A stretch of 64,000 nucleotides of DNA from positions 150,503 through 214,502 of the forward strand of contig JAJDDT010000102.1 of assembly GCA_029260165.1 (NCBI GenBank), given 5' to 3'. Under the pieces are notes generated by a model. The model did no database searches. It was not told where the DNA came from and saw only the letters and a program-made list of their open reading frames with translations. The stretch is from Phycisphaerae bacterium (GTDB taxonomy: Bacteria > Planctomycetota > Phycisphaerae > UBA1845). Shown piece after piece: positions 53,602-63,117 of this stretch (within the stretch, counting starts at the first letter, position 1; every line of letters starts with the position of its first letter). The translations under genes and the position numbers were made by a program.

Positions 53602-54798
53602 ATGTCGCTGAATTGGCCGAAACCCCTCAGGAGCAACGACTTGCACCACCCCCACGGTCAGCACAATCTGCGAATCTTCATCAGTGCAGCCGAGCCCAGT
53701 GGCGACATGCACGCAGCTTCGCTGATGCGGGAAATCCTCGCTCGCAGGCCTGAAACGCAGTTTGTCGGTGTGGCTGGCGACCAGATGCGCGACGTGGGAT
53801 GCGAATCGGTGGCAGATATGACGAAAAACGCAGCCATGCTGACCGGCGCGCTGGGAAACGCGGGGAAAGCCGTCGAAACCTGGTCAGCCACCACGCGGCA
53901 GCTCACCCGCCGTCATTTCGACGCTGCCGTCGTGATTGACTCACCGATGCTGAATCTCCCAATCGCCGCCCGAACCCGCGCCCGTGGGGTTCCAACCCTG
54001 TATTATGTGGCTCCGCAGCTCTGGGCGTGGGGACGATATCGAATGCACAAGGTGAAGGCACGCGTCGACAAGCTGGCCTGTGTCCTGCCGTTCGAGCAGG
54101 ATTTTTTCGTAAACCTTGGTTTTGACGCGACTTACGTCGGGCATCCCCTTTTCGACCGACTTTCAAAACGACCGCCTGACCCAAATGTGGTGGCCCAGAT
54201 CAGGAGCGCGGGATCCCCAGTGATTGCGATTCTCCCCGGATCGCGCGGACATGTCGTCTCGGAGGTGCTGCCCGGGCAACTGGAGGTGGCGCGGACGGTA
54301 CGGCGGCGGTTTGGGCGAGCGCATATCGGGATTTCGGTGGCGAATGAGACGGCGGCGGAGGTTATTGGCGGGATTTTACAACGGACAAAAATTCCGGCGA
54401 CGCTTTATTCCGAACAGAATGCTGGACTACTGACGGCGGCTGACCTGACGCTGGTGGCGTCGGGGACCGCAACGCTGGAGGTGGCGTATTACGGGTCGCC
54501 GATGATCGTGATGTACAACGGATCCAGGCTGATGTACCACCTGATTGGTCGCTGGCTTATCGATCTTAAACATTTGTCGCTGGTCAACATCCTGGCGGGT
54601 CGGGAACTGGTGCCCGAATTCATGCCCTATTACGAATCGACGCAGCCCATCGCGCGCAGGGCGATCGAGATGTTGTCGTCGCCCGGGGCGATGGCGGACA
54701 CTCGGGCGGGATTGGCGAAGACGATCTCGACGATTTCGCAGCCTGGGGCGAGCGGTCGGACGGCGGAACTTCTCCTGAGCATGATCAACGAACACTGA
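53602..54798 (+). CDS. lpxB: lipid-A-disaccharide synthase
   Basis: A 398-residue GT-B glycosyltransferase joining UDP-2,3-diacyl-GlcN and lipid X in lipid A synthesis. IFISAAEPSGDMHAASLM, ALGNAGKAVE, YYVAPQLWAWG, VGHPLFDRL, AILPGSRGHVVSEVLP and ASGTATLEVAYYGSPMIVMY are family hallmarks. The first ~20 residues are a non-conserved extension and no clear ribosome binding site precedes the ATG. The 3' end overlaps the convergent protease gene by 14 bases. It indicates an LPS-type outer membrane. Confidence 0.93.
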   Translation: MSLNWPKPLRSNDLHHPHGQHNLRIFISAAEPSGDMHAASLMREILARRPETQFVGVAGDQMRDVGCESVADMTKNAAMLTGALGNAGKAVETWSATTRQLTRRHFDAAVVIDSPMLNLPIAARTRARGVPTLYYVAPQLWAWGRYRMHKVKARVDKLACVLPFEQDFFVNLGFDATYVGHPLFDRLSKRPPDPNVVAQIRSAGSPVIAILPGSRGHVVSEVLPGQLEVARTVRRRFGRAHIGISVANETAAEVIGGILQRTKIPATLYSEQNAGLLTAADLTLVASGTATLEVAYYGSPMIVMYNGSRLMYHLIGRWLIDLKHLSLVNILAGRELVPEFMPYYESTQPIARRAIEMLSSPGAMADTRAGLAKTISTISQPGASGRTAELLLSMINEH

Positions 54799-57700
54799 TC
54801 CGCGCGTCGGGGTCGGCGTTGTCGAGCCTGGAACGCTCGGGAATCGATTTCCACGTCAGTTGCGTTCTTGAAGATTTCATCATCTGCGTCTGGCCCGCAA
54901 CGAGTTGGAAATCCCGCGTCGTGATGGGCGTTGCCCGCCCCCTGGTTCGGGATTTTTTGAACACAAACGTGGCGAGGTATCGCGATTTGCGCGACGCAGG
55001 GTTGGGGGAATTCATCGACACGACGGCAACGCGGTTTCGTGACAGGTCGGCGACGTGGATATTCTCCTGCCCGGCGAACAGAAAATCATGTCGCGAATCG
55101 TCAACGACAATCTCGTTCAATCGCAAATCATCGCGATTCGTCACAACGGCAATTTGGTACGCCTGTACCTGCGAGGCATTTTGTCCAAAAACCTCGACCT
55201 TGACGCTGCCGTCGCGATCGATGCGCGATTTCATCTCGATTTTCAGGTCGGCTGACATGATCCGGTCGACGGGGCTGGCGGCGGACGGGTTGTTGCAATT
55301 GCATGGATCCTCGCCGGTGAAGGCTTCGACCAGGGCGAAAATATCGCTGGTCATCAGGGGCGATCCGCCGGGTACGCAACCGGCGATGTCAGCCTGGGGG
55401 CACAGATCGTAATCACCGAAACCACGCACAGCGCAGAGAATGTCAGCGATTTCGACGAGGCCCTGGAAGGGTGGGGCAATGTCGCCGTAACGGATGTCGA
55501 ATTGGCTGCACTGACCCGCGTCGCATAGTTCATAGGTGCATGGGTTTGTGTCGAGGCAATCCTGATTCTGGATGCAGCCGTCGCATTCGTCGGGGATGTC
55601 GTTGTTGTTGAAATCGAAGCTGACGACGTCGCGGAGGTCGCACGCGTCCCACTCGTCGTTTTCGTTGCAGTCGGTTGACGTATTCTGACAAACGTCGGGT
55701 ACGCGGTTGTCGTCGCAATCGTCGGCAGTGGCGCTCGCGATGTCGCAAAGATCCCACACATCGTTGGTATCGCAGTCCGCCAATCCCTGCGGACGGCTGA
55801 AGATAAGGAGAACCTGTCCTGCGTTGGGTCTGCCGTCGGGGTCGCCTGCAAAAACGCTGACGAGCAGATCGTCGAGTCCGTCGCCGTTCATGTCACCGGC
55901 GGGGACAACACGCCATCCCAGGCGGTCGGCTGCGTCTTCACCGTCGATGGCGAAACCGTTGGTCCCCGACAGGGACGCGACGTTCAGCGGTCTTTCTGTT
56001 GCTGGAGACCGTCTGCCCAGAACAATGTAGCATTTTCCGGCGGCGTTTTGTCCACGCGGATCGCTGAAGGGTGATCCGATGGCGAGGTCATCAATCCGGT
56101 CGCCGTTGATGTCTCCGATGATGGAAACGTGTCGGCCTATGGTTTCGAGACGTTCCTGCCCGTCGATGACCATGCCCGACGCGCTTTTCGCCGACTGGAT
56201 GCTGAGCTTCCCCGAAAGACCGATGCGACTGTGTCCGTAGACAACGTGGATTTTTCCGGGGATTTCAACGTCACTGATGTCGGTCCATGGGGCGGAGAGG
56301 ATCAGATCGTCGATCCCGTCGCCGTTGAAATCGCCGCGTGACGAGATGCTTCGGCCTACCTGAGCCAGTTCAACCTCGCCCCGGATGGTGAAACCATTCG
56401 TGCCATCGAGCGATGCGAGATCGAACTGCCCGCCGGTCCCGATCGTGGGTTGGCCGAAGAGGATGTAGGCGAAACCAAGGTTGATCATTTCGCCGCGGTC
56501 TGCCAGCGGCGCGCCGATGGCGAGGTCGTCTGCCCCGTCGTTGTTGATGTCGCCGACGCCAACGACGGAGAATCCCGCGAAGTCGTCCGCCTGCTGACCT
56601 CGAACGACGAATCCGTTGCTGCCGTCTAGCGAGGCGAGGTCGATGGATGATTTTTGGGACAGATCGGCGTTTCCGAAAATGACGTAGACCGCGCCGGCGG
56701 ACACCTGCGCACCGTTGTTTGCATTGGGGGCGAAGATGGCGATATCGGCGAATGAGTCGTTGTTGATGTCGCCGGCGGCGGAGACTTCAAAACCGGTCAA
56801 ATCGTCGATGGTTAGGCCATTAAGGGTAATGCCGACCGGTGCGTTGAGGTTGGCGAGGTCGACCAGTCCTGTTTGAGCAACGGTGGGTCCGCCGAAAACG
56901 ATGTAGGCGGTACCCGCGAACGCGCGCCCTTCGGGACTTGCCTCGCTGGCACCGATGATGATGTCGTCGTACCCATCGCCATTCACATCGCCCGCGATGG
57001 CGACGCTGTGGCCTGCAAGATCGCCCTCGGCTGCTCCGCGAATCACGAAACCGCGGACATCCCCCACGGTGGAAAGCTCGGACAGTTCGATGGTTGGGTT
57101 GCGTTCCATGCGATCGCTACCGAACAGGACGTAGACAGCGCCGGGATTTTGAAGCTCCTCGTGGTCAGCGAAATGGGCACCGATGATAATGTCATTGAAT
57201 CCGTCACCGTTGATGTCGCCGTTGCCAGCCAGGCCGAACCCAGCCTGGTCGAGCGGATTGATGCCGTTGATCATGACGCCCTGATAGCCATCAAGCCGGG
57301 ACAGTTCAAAAACCGGTCCGAACGGGCATTCGTCGGGAACGCCGTCGGCGTTGCAATCACCGCTGGTACCCGCGGTGATTTCGCAGGCGTCCCAGACGTC
57401 GTTGGTGTTGCAGTCGGCGGAGGTGTCCTGACAGTGGTCGAGGATGTCGTCCTGATTGCAATCGGTTTGATCGTCGCAATCGTCGGGGATGCCGTCTGCA
57501 TCGCAGTCCGGTTCGCAGGAATCGGGAATGGTGTCGATGTCACAGTCAGGTTCGCATTCGTCCGGAACGCCGTCGTTGCCGCAGTCGAGGCTTGCCCCGT
57601 TTTCGATGTCAACGTGGTCAGGCGTGCCGTTGCCGTTGCAGTCTTCGAGGATGGTGATCCTGAAGGGCAAGCCCACGGGGACGTCGAGGTTAACGATACC

Positions 57701-60397
57701 GGTTCCGAAAAATGCGACGCGGGCGGGATCGAAGGGAACCGTGAAGGTGCCGCGAATGCCTTCGGGGACGTCAATCATGAGGGTGCCCGCGTATTTGGCC
57801 AGGCCGTCGTCGGTGACGAAATCACCCTGGGTCAGCAGAACGTTTCCGAGGCGAACGTCAGGCTCGATGGCGGCGGTGGTGAGGGTCAGCTTGTCGCGAA
57901 AGATGTAATCCTTTCGGGTTTCGTCGTATGTGATCGCGGACAGGGGGTTGCACAATTCTGTCTCGATTTCGCAGAACGATTGCCAGTTTGGGCAATCGAA
58001 GTTGGACGCGCATGTCGGACGATAAAGGCTGATCTGACCAAATGGGCCGGCGAGGTTGGCTGGACTGAATCCGACCTCGTAGGCAGCCAGACGTGCGGAC
58101 TGGTCACCGTTCGGATCGAAACCGTTGACGCGCAGTTCGAGAGTGACGAGCTGCCCCGCGCCGTTCAGAACGATGCGATTGGTGGCAGGGTCAATGGTAT
58201 GGGAACCGGAGGCGGAAACGGGGACGAATGATACGCCAAGGTTGCTGATGTCGCATTCGTCGGGGAATCCGTCCTGGTTTTTGTCGGTCGAGGTGCCGTC
58301 GGCGATGTCGCACTCGTCGGGAATGTCGTTGTTGTTGCAATCATTTTCGAGATGGGTGCACTCGTCGGGCGTGCTGTTGCCGTTGCAATCGATGGCGGGA
58401 TTGTCGCGTGTTTCGCAGACGTCGAGGAGACCGTTTTTGTTGCAATCGACGAAAAACGTGGTGAAAACGAGATCACAGATATCGTCCCTGCCGTTTTCGT
58501 TGCAGTCCACGCCGGCACCGGGTTCGCATTCGTCGGGGATGCGGTTGAAGTTGCAGTCGGTCGTGCCCTGGTTGAGGTCGCAACTGTCCGCTTCCCCGTT
58601 GTCGTTACAGTCCGGTTCGCATTCGTCGGGAATCAGATTGCCGAACAGTCCGAGGCAGTTTCCGGAGTTGCCGTCGGCGATGTCGCAACTGTCGGCAGCC
58701 CCGTTGGATTGGCAGTCGGGTTCGCACTCGTCGGGAATCCCGTTTCCGGAACAGTCGTCGCTGACGCCCGATGCGATGTCGCACTCGTCGGGTTGATTGT
58801 TTTTGTTGCAGTCAGGCTCGCACTCGTCCGGGAGACGATTGTTGTTGCAGTCGAAACTGGTATTTGCAGCAATGTCATCATCGTCGGGGATGTTGTTGTG
58901 GTTGCAGTCCCAGACGGCGGCGGCTGCGTCGATGATGCCACCCGTGACGATCAATCCCTCCAGGGCGGGTGAAGGTCGGGCGGTAAACAGAACCCGTTCC
59001 CTGATTTGTTGCCATGACAGATCAGGGTATTTGCTCCACGTCAGTGCGACGACGCCCGCGACGTGTGGAGACGCCATCGACGTGCCCGCGTTGAAGAAAT
59101 ACTGCACCTCGTCAAGTCCCGTGCTGTAAATACAGGCGCCCGGAGCGCCGATGTCAACGCGCGTCAAACCATAGTTGGAGAAGGTGGCGCGGTTGTCGCG
59201 ATTGTCGGTCGCGAGGACGGCGATGATATTTTCGAGGTTGTAATTGGAGGGATAGTTTTCAAAATAATCATTGTCCCATCCATTGTTGCCCGCGGCTGCC
59301 ACGAAAAGGTGGCCTATTGATTGCGAGGCTTCAATCATGTCAAACAACGCCAACGAGAAACCGAACACATCGGTCCGCCAACTGTTGTTCGACACGGGGA
59401 TGTTGTTGACAATGACGTAATCCATGGCTTCAAGGGTACCCGAAAGACTGCCTCCGAAACTGCCGCCACTACTGAATATCTTCAACGGGACGATCTTGCA
59501 GCGCCAATTGACACCGGTCACACCGATGCCATTGTTGCCGACAGCGCCAATGGTGCCGGAGACGTGCGTGCCGTGTCCGTTGTCGTCGTCGGGATCGCCG
59601 TCGCCGTGGAACATGTCGTAGCCATGGACGTCGTCAACCCAACCGTTGCCGTCGTCGTCGATACCGTTGTCGGGAATCTCGCCGGGGTTGGTCCAGAGAT
59701 TGTCGATCAGGTCGGGATGCGAGAGGTTCGCTCCGGTATCAAGCACGGCGATGCGAAAGGTCGGGTCGCCCTGCCAATTTTCCCACACCTTGGGGGCGCG
59801 AATGTCTGCCGCGGATTCCCCGCTGGAGAAACAGAACGGACCGGTGACGTCCTGACCCGTGTTGTTCATGCCCCACAACAATTCAAAAAACGGATCATTG
59901 GGAACGTCGGTTGGGAAAATATCGTAGTCAGGCTCGGCGTACTCGACGAATTCGCGGTCAGCCAGGTAGGTCGCCAGTGCGCGGGCGAGGCTTGCCTTTG
60001 GAACCTGCACGACCTCGATGTCAGCAATGCTTTGAAATGCTCTGACCCTGCGTGTGATGCCGACACGCCGATGGACCGCGGTCTTGGTTTGGGCGGTCAT
60101 GTTCGCGCGAAAGCGCACAATGAGTCGCGAGTCGTGGTGCGAGGCGGATTCGAGCTTTTGAATGGCTTGGTCGACCGCGCGCGGGTCGTTCACCATTCTG
60201 AGAAGCCTCTCGCGATCGAAACGCTGCCCATCGTCATCAACCGGCCCCGATCTCGTCACCGATTTGACCAGGCTGTCCTGCCAGTCGCTGCCTCGCGAAA
60301 ACGTCGGTTGGGCAGAAACGAGCGACGTCAATGAAATCGTCACGACTGCGACGAGCACGAGAGTCGTTTCCCTGACCACAAAGGGCATCCTGCACAT
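54785..60397 (-). CDS. giant secreted subtilisin-like protease with PDEC and FG-GAP repeats
   Basis: About 1870 residues from the ATG at 60397 (GGGAG nine bases upstream; ATGs at 60406/60403 possible). A signal peptide ends at ~LVSAQP. An S8 domain follows with a complete triad: AVLDTGANLSHPD (~217), GHGTHVSGT (~276), GTSMASPHVAGV (~438). Then come two clusters of Cys/Asn/Asp CxxNGxPDECE repeats (~490-720 and ~920-1020) around a cohesin-like beta domain, FG-GAP (integrin-alpha) repeats (~1030-1540), further repeats, and a C-terminal region with an EF-hand-like segment and a cohesin-like domain. Calcium binding is expected throughout. It is probably a surface or secreted protease. Confidence 0.88.
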   Translation of the reverse strand: MCRMPFVVRETTLVLVAVVTISLTSLVSAQPTFSRGSDWQDSLVKSVTRSGPVDDDGQRFDRERLLRMVNDPRAVDQAIQKLESASHHDSRLIVRFRANMTAQTKTAVHRRVGITRRVRAFQSIADIEVVQVPKASLARALATYLADREFVEYAEPDYDIFPTDVPNDPFFELLWGMNNTGQDVTGPFCFSSGESAADIRAPKVWENWQGDPTFRIAVLDTGANLSHPDLIDNLWTNPGEIPDNGIDDDGNGWVDDVHGYDMFHGDGDPDDDNGHGTHVSGTIGAVGNNGIGVTGVNWRCKIVPLKIFSSGGSFGGSLSGTLEAMDYVIVNNIPVSNNSWRTDVFGFSLALFDMIEASQSIGHLFVAAAGNNGWDNDYFENYPSNYNLENIIAVLATDNRDNRATFSNYGLTRVDIGAPGACIYSTGLDEVQYFFNAGTSMASPHVAGVVALTWSKYPDLSWQQIRERVLFTARPSPALEGLIVTGGIIDAAAAVWDCNHNNIPDDDDIAANTSFDCNNNRLPDECEPDCNKNNQPDECDIASGVSDDCSGNGIPDECEPDCQSNGAADSCDIADGNSGNCLGLFGNLIPDECEPDCNDNGEADSCDLNQGTTDCNFNRIPDECEPGAGVDCNENGRDDICDLVFTTFFVDCNKNGLLDVCETRDNPAIDCNGNSTPDECTHLENDCNNNDIPDECDIADGTSTDKNQDGFPDECDISNLGVSFVPVSASGSHTIDPATNRIVLNGAGQLVTLELRVNGFDPNGDQSARLAAYEVGFSPANLAGPFGQISLYRPTCASNFDCPNWQSFCEIETELCNPLSAITYDETRKDYIFRDKLTLTTAAIEPDVRLGNVLLTQGDFVTDDGLAKYAGTLMIDVPEGIRGTFTVPFDPARVAFFGTGIVNLDVPVGLPFRITILEDCNGNGTPDHVDIENGASLDCGNDGVPDECEPDCDIDTIPDSCEPDCDADGIPDDCDDQTDCNQDDILDHCQDTSADCNTNDVWDACEITAGTSGDCNADGVPDECPFGPVFELSRLDGYQGVMINGINPLDQAGFGLAGNGDINGDGFNDIIIGAHFADHEELQNPGAVYVLFGSDRMERNPTIELSELSTVGDVRGFVIRGAAEGDLAGHSVAIAGDVNGDGYDDIIIGASEASPEGRAFAGTAYIVFGGPTVAQTGLVDLANLNAPVGITLNGLTIDDLTGFEVSAAGDINNDSFADIAIFAPNANNGAQVSAGAVYVIFGNADLSQKSSIDLASLDGSNGFVVRGQQADDFAGFSVVGVGDINNDGADDLAIGAPLADRGEMINLGFAYILFGQPTIGTGGQFDLASLDGTNGFTIRGEVELAQVGRSISSRGDFNGDGIDDLILSAPWTDISDVEIPGKIHVVYGHSRIGLSGKLSIQSAKSASGMVIDGQERLETIGRHVSIIGDINGDRIDDLAIGSPFSDPRGQNAAGKCYIVLGRRSPATERPLNVASLSGTNGFAIDGEDAADRLGWRVVPAGDMNGDGLDDLLVSVFAGDPDGRPNAGQVLLIFSRPQGLADCDTNDVWDLCDIASATADDCDDNRVPDVCQNTSTDCNENDEWDACDLRDVVSFDFNNNDIPDECDGCIQNQDCLDTNPCTYELCDAGQCSQFDIRYGDIAPPFQGLVEIADILCAVRGFGDYDLCPQADIAGCVPGGSPLMTSDIFALVEAFTGEDPCNCNNPSAASPVDRIMSADLKIEMKSRIDRDGSVKVEVFGQNASQVQAYQIAVVTNRDDLRLNEIVVDDSRHDFLFAGQENIHVADLSRNRVAVVSMNSPNPASRKSRYLATFVFKKSRTRGRATPITTRDFQLVAGQTQMMKSSRTQLTWKSIPERSRLDNADPDARISVR

Positions 60398-60697
60398 CGA
60401 CATCATCTCCCGACGCTCGCCGAAAAAACCAAAAACCGTCTCACCCAAAAACGATCGAAAGAACCCCGCCCTGTTCCCCCTTATCATACCATCATCCCAC
60501 AACGATCCCATGGTGAAAATGGTAACGCCGGGAAATCGGCGGTATTGACGAATCGCGTGCCACTTGAACGATTCCGGTTCGAAACGTAACTTGTTGTCGG
60601 TCCGGGTTCTGAAACGCAGGAAACAGGCAGACAAAACAACGTAGTCGGTGTATTCAGTACACCATCGAAGCCATCACAGATGTTGGAGGATACGACC
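60398..60697. other. divergent promoter region
   Basis: About 300 bases between the divergent protease and pseudopilin genes. No repeat, RNA or conserved ORF was seen; the bases just before 60398 include the GGGAG of the protease and the end includes GGAGG at 60685-60689 of the pseudopilin. Confidence 0.4.
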
Positions 60698-61603
60698 ATG
60701 CATCGCCGCAACGCATTCACGCTGATCGAGCTTCTGGTTGTCGTTTCGATCATTGCTCTGCTCATTGGTATTCTGCTGCCATCGTTGTCTCAGGCACGCC
60801 GTCAGGCGAAATCGGTGCTGTGTCAAACGCGCCTGCGCGAGTTGTCGCACGGTTGGCACATGTACGCCGACGAGAACAACGACGTAGCCGTTCCCGGGCG
60901 GATGGCCAAGGTCTCGGGCGGCACGTCCAATCCCGCCAATTGGTATGACGTCGGTAACGGGAAAAAATATCGTCCGCGGTGGGTCGCAACGATGGGCCAA
61001 CAGGTCGGCGTCTTTGCATTCAATGACCCGAGCACGTCAGATGATCGACAGGATTATGACAGCCAGGTCTATCAGTGTCCGCAGGTGCCGACATGGATCG
61101 ATGAGCGAAACTATGCCTATGGGTACAATCTCCAGTTCCTCGGCAACTCGCGAAAATCCAACGGACAGTTTCACAACTACCCGGTGAACCGCTCGCGAAT
61201 TCGCAACTTCGCGTCCACGGTACTTGGCGGGGACTGCATGGGAACCGCCGCCGGTTTTGCAAAGCACGATCGCAAGCCCTATCAAGCCAAGGTCAACGGG
61301 ATGGCCCAACTCGGCAATCATGGCTGGACACTCGATCCCCCGAGGCTGACGGAAACGTCGGATCGCGGGACGGGTGATGCGGGGTCGTCCCGAACTGGTG
61401 TCGATCCGCGTCACGGTGGCAAAGCCAACATCGTATACTGCGATGGACACGTCGAGTCTCAAACACCGCGGGCGCTTGGTTATCGTCTGGACGAAACAGA
61501 GGCATTTGTCGATCTCAACATTGACCCGATGGACAGGCCCACCAACCGATGGTTTTCGGGCACGGGCCGCGATGACAACCCGCCCGACCTGCCGTCGGCT
61601 TGA
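60698..61603 (+). CDS. type II pseudopilin-like protein with DGHV motif
   Basis: A 301-residue protein from the ATG at 60698 (GGAGG nine bases upstream). The N-terminal prepilin segment RRNAFTLIELLVVVSIIALL has the Glu at +5, though the residue before Phe is Ala instead of Gly, which prepilin peptidases often tolerate. The globular domain ends with GGKANIVYCDGHVE, the H-x9-DG block of the planctomycete pseudopilin family. It stands alone. A similar protein is at 32836-33525. Confidence 0.85.
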   Translation: MHRRNAFTLIELLVVVSIIALLIGILLPSLSQARRQAKSVLCQTRLRELSHGWHMYADENNDVAVPGRMAKVSGGTSNPANWYDVGNGKKYRPRWVATMGQQVGVFAFNDPSTSDDRQDYDSQVYQCPQVPTWIDERNYAYGYNLQFLGNSRKSNGQFHNYPVNRSRIRNFASTVLGGDCMGTAAGFAKHDRKPYQAKVNGMAQLGNHGWTLDPPRLTETSDRGTGDAGSSRTGVDPRHGGKANIVYCDGHVESQTPRALGYRLDETEAFVDLNIDPMDRPTNRWFSGTGRDDNPPDLPSA

Positions 61604-61666
61604 ACGTCAGGCGTCGAGTTTCCATTATTCGGAAAACACACAATTCAAAGACCCAACGGTGTCCGG

Positions 61667-61692
61667 GTGACGCACCGTCTTTGGCGGTGGGG
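61667..61692. repeat. palindrome family C, copy 1
   Basis: GTGACGCACCGTCTTT then GGCGGTGGGG, with CACCG / CGGTG arms. The second copy is at 61966-61990; they agree in about 21 of 25 positions. Confidence 0.5.
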
Positions 61693-61926
61693 TAATCGAA
61701 TGGTCTTGCGTCGTGGACTCGATCTATTCGAGCCGCTCGCGAATGATGCGCGAACAATGATTCGACTCCCCCACGTCTGAAGACATGAGCCACCCGTCGA
61801 CTTCAACCAACGGTGTTAGTTGATCGATCAACCAGGTCACTTGGTTAGAGTTTGACGGTCAACAGGGGGAGTAGCCGTCATGGTCATCGGGGCATTGTTA
61901 TCAGGGTGTCCCGGGAAATCAGCAAC

Positions 61927-61957
61927 TGTAGGGCAGGTGCTCGCACCTGCCGTTACC
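61927..61957. repeat. palindrome family B, copy 4
   Basis: TGTAGGGCAGGTGC then TCGCACCTGCCGTTACC. It is 29 kb from the other three copies, so the family is dispersed. Confidence 0.85.
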
Positions 61958-61965
61958 ATCGATGA

Positions 61966-61990
61966 GTGACCCACCGTCTTTAGCGGGGGG
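61966..61990. repeat. palindrome family C, copy 2
   Basis: GTGACCCACCGTCTTT then AGCGGGGGG. The loop CACCGTCTTT is identical to copy 1, the right arm is partly diverged. Confidence 0.5.
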
Positions 61991-62295
61991 AGCGTAAAGG
62001 GTGACTTTGCGATTCCGTAAAGCAACAGCGGACGTTGAGTGCTTTGTACAGTGCGAAGCCGTAATCCGGGCAATAAGGGGCGTTTGAGAACGTGCGGCTC
62101 GTCGGTGTCATTCAATTGTGGAATATTCAGGAATTCCGGTGGGGTTTCGGGTATGATAATACCGGCGGTCCAAAGGGAGAGAGGAGCGCGTCGGGCAGCT
62201 TTCCACCACAGAGGGAAAATCCAAGGGAATCAGGGACACCAGCGGCGGTTTCGCTCGGGCGTTGATTCGATTCCGGAGAGAGGCGACACACGATC

Positions 62296-63117
62296 ATGAT
62301 CAAGGCAAAGGTTGGGTTTCTGACCGTTCTTTTCGCGACGGCGGTCACCGCTCATGCGAGTGAGATTTGGCAGTGGACCCATGAGGCACACGGTATGGGC
62401 ACGTCGAATGTGATGGACGGCGGCCCGCCTGTGATGGACACTGGGCAGACCACCAGCCTGAGCGATGATCGGATGACATTTAATGCGTCGGATCGCACAA
62501 TGTCCGGAAGTCTGGGAGCTGCAGCTCGTGCTCGTGGATCATCGACGGTGGATGATAATTTCGGGATTGATAGTTCGTTTCGTGTCAGCGTCGACTTGAC
62601 GGTCGGTTACCTCCCAGGACTTCCAGGAGGCGACAATCCTGGCGGTTCTGCGGAGGGTGAAACGCACTCGGTGGTTGAGTTTGTGGTACCTGTCGATGAT
62701 ATGGAGTGGTTCTATCGCCTCGATATTGACAATACGTTTCCGTTTCCCTTCACGGGTTCGTCGAGTGTTTTGGTTGAGAACCTAACCCAATCGTCGATCG
62801 TGCTGGCCCTCGATTCAGAGCTGGAAACAGAAAAACGCATCCCATTTCCGGCAAATGCTGGCGATGTTATACGCCTCACAAGCGATTTTATGGGTGAAGG
62901 GGGTATGGGGCCGGGATCATCGAAGGCTTATGCAGCAGATATTGGCATCGTTTTTTCCGTTCCGGAGCCGGGTTCATTGTCGATCTTGTTCGTCGGACTG
63001 ATTGTTGTTGCCCGACGGCACGATGCGACGTACTTCCCAACCCTCTTAACACTACAGCGCAAAGTTGCTTCCTGTGCAGGATCGTATTTGGGCCAGGTCG
63101 ATGCTGTGTTTCAGTAG
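62296..63117 (+). pseudogene. PEP-CTERM protein gene interrupted by an IS
   Basis: A PEP-CTERM exported protein with signal peptide (1-21, TAVTAHAS), a beta-rich middle region and the sorting signal from ~222: VPEPGSLSILFVGLIVVARR. PEP-CTERM proteins normally end within a few residues of the RR, but here the frame continues 34 residues (HDATYFPTLLTLQRKVASC and on) into DNA that encodes the transposase on the other strand. The native end was therefore replaced by an insertion near 63019-63052. Export and sorting may still work if the extra tail is tolerated. Confidence 0.7.

Larger units (their letters stand above)
61604..62295. other. repeat-containing gap before the second PEP-CTERM gene
   Basis: 692 bases without a supported gene. 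They contain two copies of a palindromic sequence with the core CACCGTCTTT (61667-61692, 61966-61990) and a family B palindrome (61927-61957). Short open frames here have no family resemblance. Confidence 0.6.

Noticed and set aside
56873..58231. Long plus-strand open frame (452 codons) opposite the giant protease gene
   Set aside because: It is the antisense of repetitive Asp/Asn/Glu codons; the minus-strand frame has a signal peptide, an intact catalytic triad and known repeats, so the plus frame is a shadow.
57400..58900. Regularly spaced short repeats that could suggest a CRISPR array
   Set aside because: The repeats are coding: they encode CxxNGxPDECE protein repeats within one frame, and unit lengths vary in multiples of three. 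There is no leader and no cas gene.
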